The notes under the pieces: model-generated
What the model saw: the letters and a program-made list of their open reading frames with translations, nothing else
Told to the model about the DNA's origin: nothing
Database searches by the model: none
NCBI GenBank assembly: GCA_964017045.1
Contig: OZ024794.1
Coordinates: 3,737,501-3,801,500 of the forward strand
Reading direction: 5' to 3'
Origin: Omphiscola glabra
Lineage: Eukaryota > Mollusca > Gastropoda > Lymnaeidae
Length of the DNA: 64,000 bases
Made by a program: the position numbers and the translations under genes
Shown: positions 43,101 to 56,300 of the stretch, piece by piece
Numbering within the stretch: position 1 is the stretch's first letter
Layout: each line of letters opens with the position of its first letter

Positions 43101-46100
43101 ATCCATTGACTTTTGTCACTAATATGTTATTACGGACCGTTATAAATGGAGAATTTAATCTCTTAATTTTAGTCTATGGCTCGTTCTAAAAACAGTCCAT
43201 AATAAAGGACGATACCAATGTTTAAAAATAATAACAAATAAAACGACAATCAAGGCCAGAGCTAATTACAATTAATAACTTTTAAATTTGTGTACTTCAA
43301 TTAAATAATAACAGCAAAAGAAATATGATTGAAATTATAAACTTGACTTAAAGATTTTCTGGTACCGGTACTGTTAGTATAAAATACAATGAGCACAAGA
43401 TTGTATGAGGAAATAGAAAAATCTACACACAACAAAGTATTAAATAATGACACAGCACATCTCGTGGTAAAGGAAAGGAAAAATCTCTCTCTCCCTCTCT
43501 CTATCGGTCAGCCCTTTTTATAGGCATTTCCTACTAATGTCTAGAACCGTCTAATGCATTGTTTTGCTTTCCCGTTTTATCCAGATCCTTCTATAAGGTT
43601 CTGAATAACTAAGCTTTTTGTAAACAATGGAAAGTTTTGTTTGCCACACTTCAAAGGCGGTCACGAGAGTTCACGAGGGGTCATGCACGTGGAAGGCGGG
43701 CTATGCGTGTAACGAAACACATCATCCCTCATAACAATGTGCATGTTAATCCATTGACTTTTGTCACTAATATGTGCATGTTTAATCCATTGACTTTTGT
43801 CACTAATATGTGCATGTTAATCAATTGACTTTTGTCACTAATATGTACATGTTAATCCATTGACTTTTGTCACTAATATGTGCATGTTTAATCCATTGAC
43901 TTTTGTCACTAATATGTGCATGTTAATTCATTGACTTTTGTCACTAATATGTGCATGTTAATTCATTGACTTTTGTCACTAATATGTGCATGTTTAATCC
44001 ATTGACTTTTGTCACTAATATGTGCATGTTAATCCATTGACTTTTGTCACTAATATGTGCATGTTAATCCATTGACTTTTGTCACTAATATGTGCATGTT
44101 TAATCCATTGACTTTTGTCACTAATATGTGCATGTTAATCCATTGACTTTTGTCACTAATATGTGCATGTTAATCCATTGACTTTTGTCACTAATATGTG
44201 CATGTTAATTCATTGACTTTTGTCACTAATATGTGCATGTTAATCCATTGACTTTTGTCACTAATATGTGCATGTTAATCCATTGACTTTTGTCACTAAT
44301 ATGTGCATGTTAATCCATTGACTTTTGTCACTAATATGTGCATGTTAATCCATTTGACTTTTGTCACTAATATGTGCATGTTAATCCATTGACTTTTGTC
44401 ACTAATATGTGCATGTTAATCCATTGACTTTTGTCACTAATATGTGCATGTTAATCCATTGACTTTTGTCACTAATATGTGCATGTTAATCCATTGACTT
44501 TTGTCACTAATATGTGCATGTTTAATCCATTGACTTTTGTCACTAATATGTGCATGTTAATTCATTGACTTTTGTCACTAATATGTGCATGTTAATTCAT
44601 TGACTTTTGTCACTAATATGTTCATGTTAATTCATTGACTTTTGTCACTAATATGTGCATGTTTAATCCATTGACTTTTGTCACTAATATGTGCATGTTA
44701 ATTCATTGACTTTTGTCACTAATATGTGCATGTTAATTCATTGACTTTGTCACTAATATGTGCATGTTTAATCCATTGACTTTTGTCACTAATATGTGCA
44801 TGTTAATCCATTGACTTTTGTCACTAATATGTGCATGTTAATCCATTGACTTTTGTCACTAATATGTGCATGTTTAATCCATTGACTTTTGTCACTAATA
44901 TGTGCATGTTAATCCATTGACTTTTGTTCACTAATATGTGCATGTTAATCCATTGACTTTTGTCACTAATATGTGCATGTTAATCCATTGACTTATACCC
45001 AGTTATGTTTGGTTTGTTTCAGAACAAAGAGAAAGAGAGCAAGTCCAAAGAGCGCCACCATTTCGTGTCTGTCTCCATCAGTAACTCGACTGTCTGTGAT
45101 GTGTGCCACAAGCCAATGGCCAACAAGCCATCTCTCAAATGTGAAAGTAAGAGCATTCATTATCTAGGCCAGTGGTCGGCAAAGAGTGGCTCAGCTCGGC
45201 CACAAATCGGTTTTGACTCCGAAAAACATGGTTCTTCACAGGTACTTGGAAAGAAATTTGTCTCTCAACAAAAATGTAATCTCCCACTGCTCATTTTTTG
45301 GCTCCTTGGACTCATGAGTTTGCCGACCACTGATCTAGGCACGTTTTTTAAATTTTGTTTCAGTTAACTACAGCATGGATGTTTCTTAACCTCAGTCCTA
45401 CAGCATGGATGTTTCTTAACCTCAGTTAGCAAACATCGCTTGGGGGTGCCAAAACATGATCAATGATAACATGGATTGCGTCATGAGTTGAACCCATTGT
45501 TAACATAAGCTTAACAGTTGCGTCATGAGTTAACATTGTTAACATGCACTGAACTGTTGTGTCACGAGTTAACATTGTTAACATAAGCTTAACAGTTCAG
45601 TCATGAGTACGGAAATGTTGCAGCAGTTGACCCTGCAACAGCTGGTTGCCTGCCAACTTGGAATGTTGACATGAACAGATGTCCTAAAAACTGGCTTCTG
45701 AAAGGGTGTGGCAGTATCCATCACCCATGATTTATTGAAAGCAAATAGCGAAAGGTGTCTTTTTATCCTAGCTAGTTTCTGGAGATCACCTAGTATTATT
45801 AAACCAGCCATTTCAGTTGATTTGACAGCTAGCTAAAATAACCATTAAATTTGAGGCCTTTAAATTTATTCTTTTTTTATGTGTACCGAGAATTGTATAG
45901 ATACATGATCAGATACTTGCAGATATCAGAAGAAATAGAGACTGACTGAAATTCTTCAATACAGTTAGATAGACTGACCGACAGATTTAGACGGACTGAC
46001 AGATTTTGACTGACTGAAAGATTTAGACTGACAGATTTAGACTGACAGATTTAGACTGACAGATTTAGACCGACTGACAGATTTAGACTGACTGACAGAA

Positions 46101-47313
46101 TTAGACGGACTGACAGATTGAGACTGACTGACAGATTTAGACGGATTGACAGATTTAGACGGACTGACAGATAGATAGACAGACATTGATGACAGGATGA
46201 TCAGACCAGAGGTGCGTGTACGGATATGTTATGTCCACAGGATGGCTGCTGCTTCAGATTATGTCTGACCCCATTGTGTCCTGTGACTGACCACTTTCAG
46301 AGATAGATATAATAAGATTTAGGTTGGGTGGGAAGTTTTAGATCAGCGGTTCTCAACCTGTGGGTCGCGACCCCTTTAGGGGGTCGAACAACCCTTTCCA
46401 AGGGGTCGCTTAAGACCATCGGAAAACTTCATATTCTCTAAAGTTATGAAGTAGCAACGAAAATAAATTTTTTGTTGGGGGTCGCCACAACCTGAGGAAC
46501 TGTATTAAAGGGTCGCGGCATTAGGAAGGTTGAGAACCACTGTTTTAGATAGATACAATTTAGATCTAGGTTGGATGGGAAGTTTTAGATAGATATAATA
46601 TACATATAGTTCTAATGGTGCTTCTTAAAATTCATTTCAAGTTGAACTCTAACATCACGTATTGAACATTTTCAGACTGCCTTGTCAATGTTCATGAACA
46701 CAACTGTAAGGATCAAGTAACTCTGTGTGACAAGACCAGAAGCAAGGTAAGGACCCACTACACCCTAACTTAACAAAGTGGCCCTGTGCTTACCTCTTTG
46801 TTCACTTTTCACTTCTTCTAACCAAAGTCTCTTATATATTCTAACCAAAGTGTCTTCTATATTCTAACCAAAGTGTCTTCTATATTCTAACCAAAGTGTC
46901 TTCTATATTCTAACCAAAGTGTCTTCTATATTCTAACCAAAGTGTCTTCTATATTCTAACCAAAGTGCCTTCTATGTTCCAACCAAAGTGTCTTCTATGT
47001 TCCAACCAAAGTGTCTTTTATGTTCCAACCAAAGCTAGCGTAGATCTGTTGATTCAGAGTGGTGCTATATGGCAGTGGCGTAGCTAGCGTAGATCTGTTG
47101 ATTCAGAGTGGTGCTATATGGCAGTGGCGTAGCTAGCGTTAGAGTAAAGGCCCCTCCCCCCCCCCCCCCCCGGCCTATTTCTCTTGCAGAACTAAGCTGA
47201 TATATGGGCGTTCTCAACCAGTATTGGTGAATTATTTACAGATTTGGGGTAGATTTGTGAATTTTTAAACTTTTGACTGAGAGAGAGAAAGACAGACGGA
47301 GAGAGAAAGACAT

Positions 47314-47346
<33 letters not shown>

Positions 47347-50300
47347 AAGGCAGAGAGAGACAGAGAGAGAGAAAGGCAGACAGAGAGAGAGAAAGATAGA
47401 GAGATAGAGAGAAAGACAGGCAGAGAGAGAGTAAGACAGGCAGAGAGAGAGACAGTCAGAGAGAGAGACAGAGAAAGAGAGAGAAAGGCAGACAGAGAGA
47501 GAGAGAGAGAAAGACAGACAGAGAGAGAAAGACAGAGAGAGTACTCAAATGTCCTGCGCCAGTCTAAATTCTACAACGCTAGATTGCCAGTGTATTGTAT
47601 AATTGCGTTGTTTCAAGGCCAAAAGTACCCAGGTTTCACACCCAAAAGTTGACTTGGTGCACACTTGCTAACCCGCCAACAACCCGCGACAATTATGACG
47701 CCAACTTTCTACACGTGTACAGTAAAAAAGTAATGGCAACTTTTACAGTTAGGCTGCTTGAGATTTGTTTTTTTATGAAAATAATGGAAGCCCATAATTG
47801 AACCAAGTGCTGTCAGATTTTCCGGCATGGCTTTACGAGTCAGGAGTGAGAAGAGCGTGGCAGGAGTGAGCAGTGCGTTGAGCCAAGAAATAGACGTTAC
47901 GTTTACTGGATGGGGTTATAGCGTTCATTCCACGATCTTGTGGAAGTGACAGTTCTAGAACATAGCGGGCAGTAAACGATCTTGTGACAGTGACAGTTCT
48001 AGAACATAGCGGGCAGTAAACGATCTTGTGGCAGTGACAGTTCTAGAACATAGCGGGCAGTAAACGATCTTGTGACAGTGACAGTTCTAGAAAATAGCGG
48101 GCAGTAAACGATCTTGTGGCAGTGACAGTTCTAGAACATAGCGGGCAGTAAACGATCTTGTGACAGTGACAGTTCTAGAACATAGCGGGCGGGCAGTAAA
48201 CGATCTTGTGGAAGTGACAGTTCTAGAACATAGCGGGCAGTAAACGATCTTGTGGCAGTGACAGTTCTAGAACATAGCGGGCAGTAAACGATCTTGTGAC
48301 AGTGACAGTTCTAGAACATAGCGGGCAGTAAACGATCTTGTGGCAGTGACAGTTCTAGAACATAGCGGGCAGTAAACGATCTTGTGGCAGTGACAGTTCT
48401 AGAACATAGCGGGCAGTAAACGATCTTGTGACAGTGACAGTTCTAGAACATAGCGGGCAGTAAACGATCGTGTGGTAGTGACAGTTCTAGAACATAGCGG
48501 GCAGTAAACGATCTTGTGGAAGTGACAGTTCTAAAACATAGTGGGCAGTAAACGATCTTGTGGCAGTGACAATTCTACAGCATAGTGGGCAAAAAAAAGA
48601 TCTTGTGGTAAAAAGAATTCTAGAGCTAATTGGGCATTTATGATCGTGTGGCATTGGCAGTACAGAACACGTTTGGCATCAAACGATCTTGTTGTAGTGA
48701 CTGTCCTTGTCTTGTTGTAGTGACTGTTCTTGTCTTGTTGTAGTGACTGTTCTTGTCTTGTTGTAGTGACTGTTCTTGTCTTGTTGTAGTGACTGTCCTT
48801 GTCTTGTTGTAGTGACTGTTCTTGTCTTGTTGTAGTGACTGTTCTTGTCTTGTTGTAGTGACTGTCCTTGTCTTGTTGTAGTGACTGTCCTTGTCTTGTT
48901 GTAGTGACTGTTCTTGTCTTGTTGTAGTGACTGTCCTTGTCTTGTTGTAGTGACTGTTCTTGTCTTGTTGTAGTGACTGTTCTTGTCTTGTTGTAGTGAC
49001 TGTTCTTGTCTTGTTGTAGTGACTGTTCTTGTCTTGTTGTAGTGACTGTTCTTTTCTTGTTGTAGTGACTGTTCTTGTCTTGTTGTAGTGACTGTTCTTG
49101 TCTTGTTGTAGTGACTGTTCTTGTCTTGTTGTAGTGACTGTTCTTGTCTTGTTGTAGGGACTGTTCTTGTCTTGTTGTAGGGACTGTTCTTGTCTTGTTG
49201 TAGTGACTGTTCTTTTCTTGTTGTAGGGACTGTTCTTGTCTTGTTGTAGGGACTGTTCTTGTCTTGTTGTAGTGACTGTTCTTGTCTTGTTGTAGGGACT
49301 GTTCTTGTCTTGTTGTAGTGACTGTTCTTGTCTTGTTGTAGGGACTGTTCTTGTCTTGTTGTAGTGACTGTTCTTGTCTTGTTGTAGTGACTGTTCTTGT
49401 CTTGTTGTAGTGACTGTTCTTGTCTTGTTGTAGTGACTGTTCTTGTCTTGTTGTAGTGACTGTTCTTGTCTTGTTGTAGTGACTGTTCTTGTCTTGTTGT
49501 AGTGACTGTTCTTGTCTTGTTGTAGTGACTGTTCTTGTCTTGTTGTTGTGACTGTTCTTGTCTTGTTGTAGGGACTGTTCTTGTCTTGTTGTAGTGACTG
49601 TTCTTGTCTTGTTGTAGTGACTGTCCTTGTCTTGTTGTAGTGACTGTTCTTGTCTTGTTGTAGTGACTGTTCTTGTCTTGTTGTAGTGACTGTTCTTGTC
49701 TTGTTGTAGGGACTGTTCTTGTCTTGTTGTATTGACTGTTCTTGTCTTGTTGTAGTGACTGTCCTTGTCTTGTTGTAGTGACTGTTCTTGTCTTGTTGTA
49801 GTGACTGTTCTTGTCTTGTTGTAGGGACTGTTCTTGTCTTGTTGTAGTGACTGTTCTTGTCTTGTTGTAGTGACTGTCCTTGTCTTGTTGTAGTGACTGT
49901 TCTTGTCTTGTTGTAGTGACTGTTCTTGTCTTGTTGTAGTGACTGTTCTTGTCTTGTTGTAGTGACTGTTCTTGTCTTGTTGTAGTGACTGTCCTTGTCT
50001 TGTTGTAGTGACTGTCCTTGTCTTGTTGTAGTGACTGTTCTTGTCTTGTTGTAGGGACTGTTCTTGTCTTGTTGTAGTGACTGTTCTTGTCTTGTTGTAG
50101 TGACTGTTCTTGTCTTGTTGTAGTGACTGTTCTTTTCTTGTTGTAGTGACTGTTCTTGTCTTGTTGTAGTGACTGTTCTTGTCTTGTTGTAGTGACTGTT
50201 CTTGTCTTGTTGTAGGGACTGTTCTTGTCTTGTTGTAGTGACAGTTATCAACACGATGGGTATCATCCCTAACATGGACAAATAAAATATTACAGTAAAT

Positions 50301-53300
50301 ATGGCGTTTAGTTGGGGGGGGCGGTAACTCTTGGTACTGTGTCTTTAGTGGGGGAGGTTACTCTTTGAACTGTGTCATTTGGTGGGGGGTAATCTTGGCA
50401 TTGTGTCATTTTGTGGGGGGTACTCTTGGCACTGTGTCATTTGGTGGGAGTACTCTTGGCACTGTGTCATTTGGTGGCGGGTACTCTTGGTACTGTGTCA
50501 TTTGGTGGGGGTACTCTTGGCACTGTGTCATTTGGTGGGGGGTACTCTTGGCACTGTGTCATTTTGTGGGGGTACTCTTGGCACTGTGTCATTTGGTGGG
50601 GGTACTCTTGGCACTGTGTCATTTGGTGGGGGTACTCTTGGCACTTTCATTTGGTGGGGGTACTCTTGGCACTGTGTCATTTTGTGGGGGGTACTCTTGG
50701 CACTGTGTCATTTGTGGGGGTACTCTTGGTACTGTCACGTAGGGATACTCTTGGTACTGCGTCACTTAAGGGTACTTTTGGTGCTGTGTCACATATGTGC
50801 ACTCCTGGTACTGTGTCATTTTGGGTTTTCTCTTACCGTATTTATTTATTTTCACTGCATGGTAGTGCGGGTCACTTTGTCTCTATAACACTGGAACCTG
50901 TGATCTAGAGGTTACTATGTTCATTTCGACACGATGTTCATGAACTACGATTACCTAACATTTGCAAAATTTTAGAATGATATAATCCGTATAATTAAAA
51001 AACTCAATGAACAATACAGATGTCCTGGAAGACCGGGGAGGGGGTGGGGGCTCAGAATTCAAGAATAGCTCGGAAACTGATATATAGCGAATAGATATAA
51101 AAAAAGAGATGCTATAATTAGACATAATAGACGCCAAGTTTGCCAGGTATCAACTGAAAATAACCGTGGAATAATTCACTACAGAATGCACCCCGTAACC
51201 CGCCAAGAAGTGTGTGACCTCCACCTCACAGAATCTCCAGGTACTCACCCACTAACACCTGTTGTCGTTTGCTGTATTCCCCTACCGCTCCTTCATACTC
51301 TGCGATCTGTGCCAGGGTTTCAGTGGGACAAAGATTTGGTCTTGTTTTTGACTTAGACCACCCCAGATTCCTGTGATCTGTGCCATCACTGAGACAATAG
51401 ATTTTGGTGAGACGTGAAGATCATTATCAGAGAGATTCAATGAACATCTTCGCTATATTGCACAAAACAAGCAAGCTTCTGAACCATCCCATTTTAGCGT
51501 AGGCCAACACTAAGGTGCACCAGATGTTCCATCCCGTATTGTTTACCAATGCACCGGCCAGAGTAAAGTAAAGTATGAAAACTAAAGTATTCAAATTGTT
51601 GGTGCCATATGAGTCAACAATCACATACTCTCTAACTAATAGTCTTAAAGCATTTATTAGTATTGTTATTATCATACTTCTACTGTGAACATTGAACATG
51701 GCATAATAATTCCACCTGAATTCTTTGACTTTTTGGTAACCTTCTTGTTAACAAGCACGGTTTGGTTTCAGACAACTTCTTGACTCTATTTTATGATTCC
51801 CGCTGCTTACTAGCTGAATATTCCTGCCCCTCTTTTGTGTCGAAACGTTGGTGTTGTTGTGTCTGCCGGTGAAGGCTTCTGGTCGAAACGTTCGCTTGAC
51901 TGGGCTGTTTTTATATGCTTTCAAGCTTTGACGTATCCTGCTCTGTTTCAATGTATCCACCCCACAATGCATCAGATAGTTGTAGATAGAAGTACAAACC
52001 CATTGCTATATTTGAACGTGTGTTAGATTTAAGTAAGAACCCATCGCTATATTTAAACGTGTTTTAGATTTAAGTAAGAACCCATTGCTATATTTAAACG
52101 TGTGTTAGATTTAAGTAAGAACCCATCGCTATATTTAAACGTGTGTTAGATTTAAGTAAGAACCCATCGCTATATTTAAACATGTGTTAGATTTAAGTAA
52201 GAACCCATCGATATACTTAAACGTGTGTTAGATTTAAGTAAGAATCCATTGCTATAGTTAAACGTGTGTTAGATTTAAATAAGAACCCTTTGCTATATTT
52301 AAACGTGTTTTAGATTTAAGTAAGAACCCATTGCTATAGTTAAACGTGTGTTTTCTCTGAACAAAGAATCTTGGTAACAGAAAGCACAAATGTAACGTTG
52401 TTAGGATAGGAAGTCGACCTCGTCGTCACACAGTTCTAACAAAGCATTAAGATAACTGACATCATTGTCATGCATAGCACACACTGGGTACTAGCTGTAA
52501 ACTCATAGACAGTTATCTGAATGACACATTAGCCAACAACTGATAGACAGTTAACTGAATGAAACATTGGCCTCCAACTCATAGACAGTTATCTGAATGA
52601 ACCATTGGCCTCCAACTCATAGACAGTTGTCTGAATGACACATTAGCCTCCAACTCATAGACTGTTATCTGAATGAAACATTGGCCTCCAACTCATAGAC
52701 AGTTATCTGAATGACACATTGGCCTCCAACTCATAGACAGTTATCTGAATGGAACATTGGCCTCCAACTCATAGACAGTTATGTGAATGAAACAATAGCC
52801 TCCAACTCATATACAGTTATCTGGATGAAACATTAGCCTCAAACTCATAGACAGTTATCTGAATGACACATTGGCCTTTAACAAATAGACAGTTATCTGA
52901 ATGAAACATTGGCCTTTAACTCATAGCCAGTTATCTGAATGACATATTGGCCTTTAACTCATAGACAGCTATCTGAATGAAACATTAGCCTCCAACGCAT
53001 AGACAGTTATCTGAATGACACATTAGCCTCCAACTCATAGACAGTTATCTGAATGACACATTAGCCACCAACTGATAGACAGTTAACTGAATGAAACATT
53101 GGCCTCCAATTCATAGACAGTTATTTGAATGAAACATTGGCCTTTAACTTATAGACAGTTATCTGAATGAAACATTGGCCTTTAACTTATAGACAGTTAT
53201 CTGAATGAAACATTGGCCTCCAACTTATAGACAGTTATCTGAATGAAACATTGGCCTCCAACTTATAGACAGCTATCTGAATGACACATTGGCCTCCAAC

Positions 53301-56300
53301 TCATAGACAGTTATCTGAATGACACATTGGCCTTTAACTCATAGACAGCTATCTGAATGACACATTGGCCTCCAACTCATAGACAGCTATCTGAATGACA
53401 CATTGGCCACCAACTGATAGACAGTTATCTGAATTGAACATTGGCCTCCAACTCATTGACAGCTATCTGAATGAAACATTGGCCTCCAACTCATTGACAG
53501 TTATCTGAATGAAACATTGGCCTCCAACTCATAGACAGTTATCTGAATGACACAATAGCCTCCAACTCATAGACAGTTATCTGAATGAAACATTGGCCTC
53601 CAACTCATTGATAGCTAACTGAATGACACATTGCCCTCCATCTAAACGACAGTTATCTGAATGAAACATTGGCCTCCAACTCATAGACAGTTATCTGAAT
53701 GAAACATTGACCTCCAACTCATAGACAGTTATCTGAATGACACATTAGCCTCCAACTCATAGACAGTTATCTGAATGACACATTAGCCACCAACTGATAT
53801 ACAGTTATCTGAATGAAACATTGGCCTCCAACTCATAGACAGTTATCTGAATGAAACATTGGCCTCCAACTCATAGACAGTTATCTAAATGAAACATTGG
53901 CCTAAAACTCATAGACAGTTATCTGAATGACACATTAGCCTCCAACTCATAGACAGTTATCTGAATGACACATTGGCCTTTAACTTATAGACAGTTATCT
54001 GAATGAAACATTGGCCCCCAACTTATAGACAGCTATCTGAATGACACATTGGCCTCCAACTCATAGACAGCTATCTGAATGACACATTGGCCTCCAACTC
54101 ATAGACAGTTATCTGAATGACATATTGGCCTTTAACTCATAGACAGCTATCTGAATGACACATTAACCTCCAACTCATAGACAGTTATCTGAATGAACCA
54201 TTGGCCTCCAACTCATAGACAGTTGTCTGAATGACACATTAGCCTCCAACTCATAGACTGTTATCTGAATGAAACATTGGCCTCCAACTCATAGACAGTT
54301 ATCTGAATGACACATTGGCCTCCAACTCATAGACAGTTATCTGAATGGAACATTGGCCTCCAACTCATAGACAGTTATGTGAATGAAACAATAGCCTCCA
54401 ACTCATAGACAGTTATCTGGATGAAACATTAGCCTCAAACTCATAGACAGTTATCTGAATGACACATTGGCCTTTAACAAATAGACAGTTATCTGAATGA
54501 AACATTGGCCTTTAACTCATAGACAGTTATCTGAATGACATATTGGCCTTTAACTCATAGACAGCTATCTGAATGAAACATTAGCCTCCAACGCATAGAC
54601 AGTTATCTGAATGACACATTAGCCTCCAACTCATAGACAGTTATCTGAATGACACATTAGCCACCAACTGATAGACAGTTAACTGAATGAAACATTGGCC
54701 TCCAATTCATAGACAGTTATTTGAATGAAACATTGGCCTTTAACTTATAGACAGTTATCTGAATGAAACATTGGCCTTTAACTTATAGACAGTTATCTGA
54801 ATGAAACATTGGCCTCCAACTTATAGACAGTTATCTGAATGAAACATTGGCCTCCAACTTATAGACAGCTATCTGAATGACACATTGGCCTCCAACTCAT
54901 AGACAGTTATCTGAATGACACATTGGCCTTTAACTCATAGACAGCTATCTGAATGACACATTGGCCTCCAACTCATAGACAGTTATCTGAATTGAACATT
55001 GGCCTCCAACTCATTGACAGCTATCTGAATGAAACATTGGCCTCCAACTCATTGACAGTTATCTGAATGAAACATTGGCCTCCAACTCATAGACAGTTAT
55101 CTGAATGACACATTAGCCTCCAACTCATAGACAGCTATCTGAATGAAACATTGGCCTCCAACTCATTGACAGTTATCTGAATGAAACATTGGCCTCCAAC
55201 TCATAGACAGTTATCTGAATGACACATTAGCCTCCAACTCATAGACAGTTATCTGAATGAAACATTGGCCTCCAACTCATTGATAGCTAACTGAATGACA
55301 CATTGCCCTCCATCTAAACGACAGTTATCTGAATGAAACATTGGCCTCCAACTCATAGACAGTTATCTGAATGAAACATTGGCCTCCAACTCATAGACAG
55401 TTATCTGAATGAAACATTGGCCTCCAACTCATAGACAGTTATCTGAATGACACATTAGCCTCCAACTCATAGACAGTTATCTGAATGACACATTAGCCAC
55501 CAACTGATATACAGTTATCTGAATGAAACATTGGCCTCCAACTCATAGACAGTTATCTGAATGAAACATTGGCCTCCAACTCATAGACAGTTATCTAAAT
55601 GAAACATTGGCCTAAAACTCATAGACAGTTATCTGAATGACACATTAGCCTCCAACTCATAGACAGTTATCTGAATGACACATTGGCCTTTAACTTATAG
55701 ACAGTTATCTGAATGAAACATTGGCCCCCAACTTATAGACAGCTATCTGAATGACACATTGGCCTCCAACTCATAGACAGCTATCTGAATGACACATTGG
55801 CCTCCAACTCATAGACAGTTATCTGAATGACATATTGGCCTTTAACTCATAGACAGCTATCTGAATGACACATTAACCTCCAACTCATAGACAGTTATCT
55901 GAATGACACATTAGCCACCAACTGATAGACAGTTAACTGAATGAAACATTGGCCTCCAATTCATAGACAGTTATTTGAATGAAACATTGGCCTCCAACTC
56001 ATAGACAGTTATCTGAATGACACATTAGCCACCAGCTGATATACAGTTATCTGAATGAAACATTGGCCTCCAACTCATAGACAGTTATCTGAATGAAACA
56101 TTGTCCTCCAACTCATAGACAGTTATCTGAATGACACATTGGCCTCCAACTCATAGACAGCTGTCTGAATGACACATTTGCCTCCAACTCATTGACAGTT
56201 ATCTGAATGACACATTTGCCTCCAACTCATAGACAGCTATCTGAATGACACATTTGCCTCCAACTTAAGACAGTTATCTGAATGAAACATTGACCTCTAA

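Noticed and set aside
48638..50281. Gln/Lys-rich 547-codon minus-strand frame
   Set aside because: 23-bp array; every frame gives the same 23-residue cycle.
51427..51699. Hydrophobic minus-strand frame as a receptor fragment
   Set aside because: No conserved GPCR or channel motif; composition alone is insufficient.
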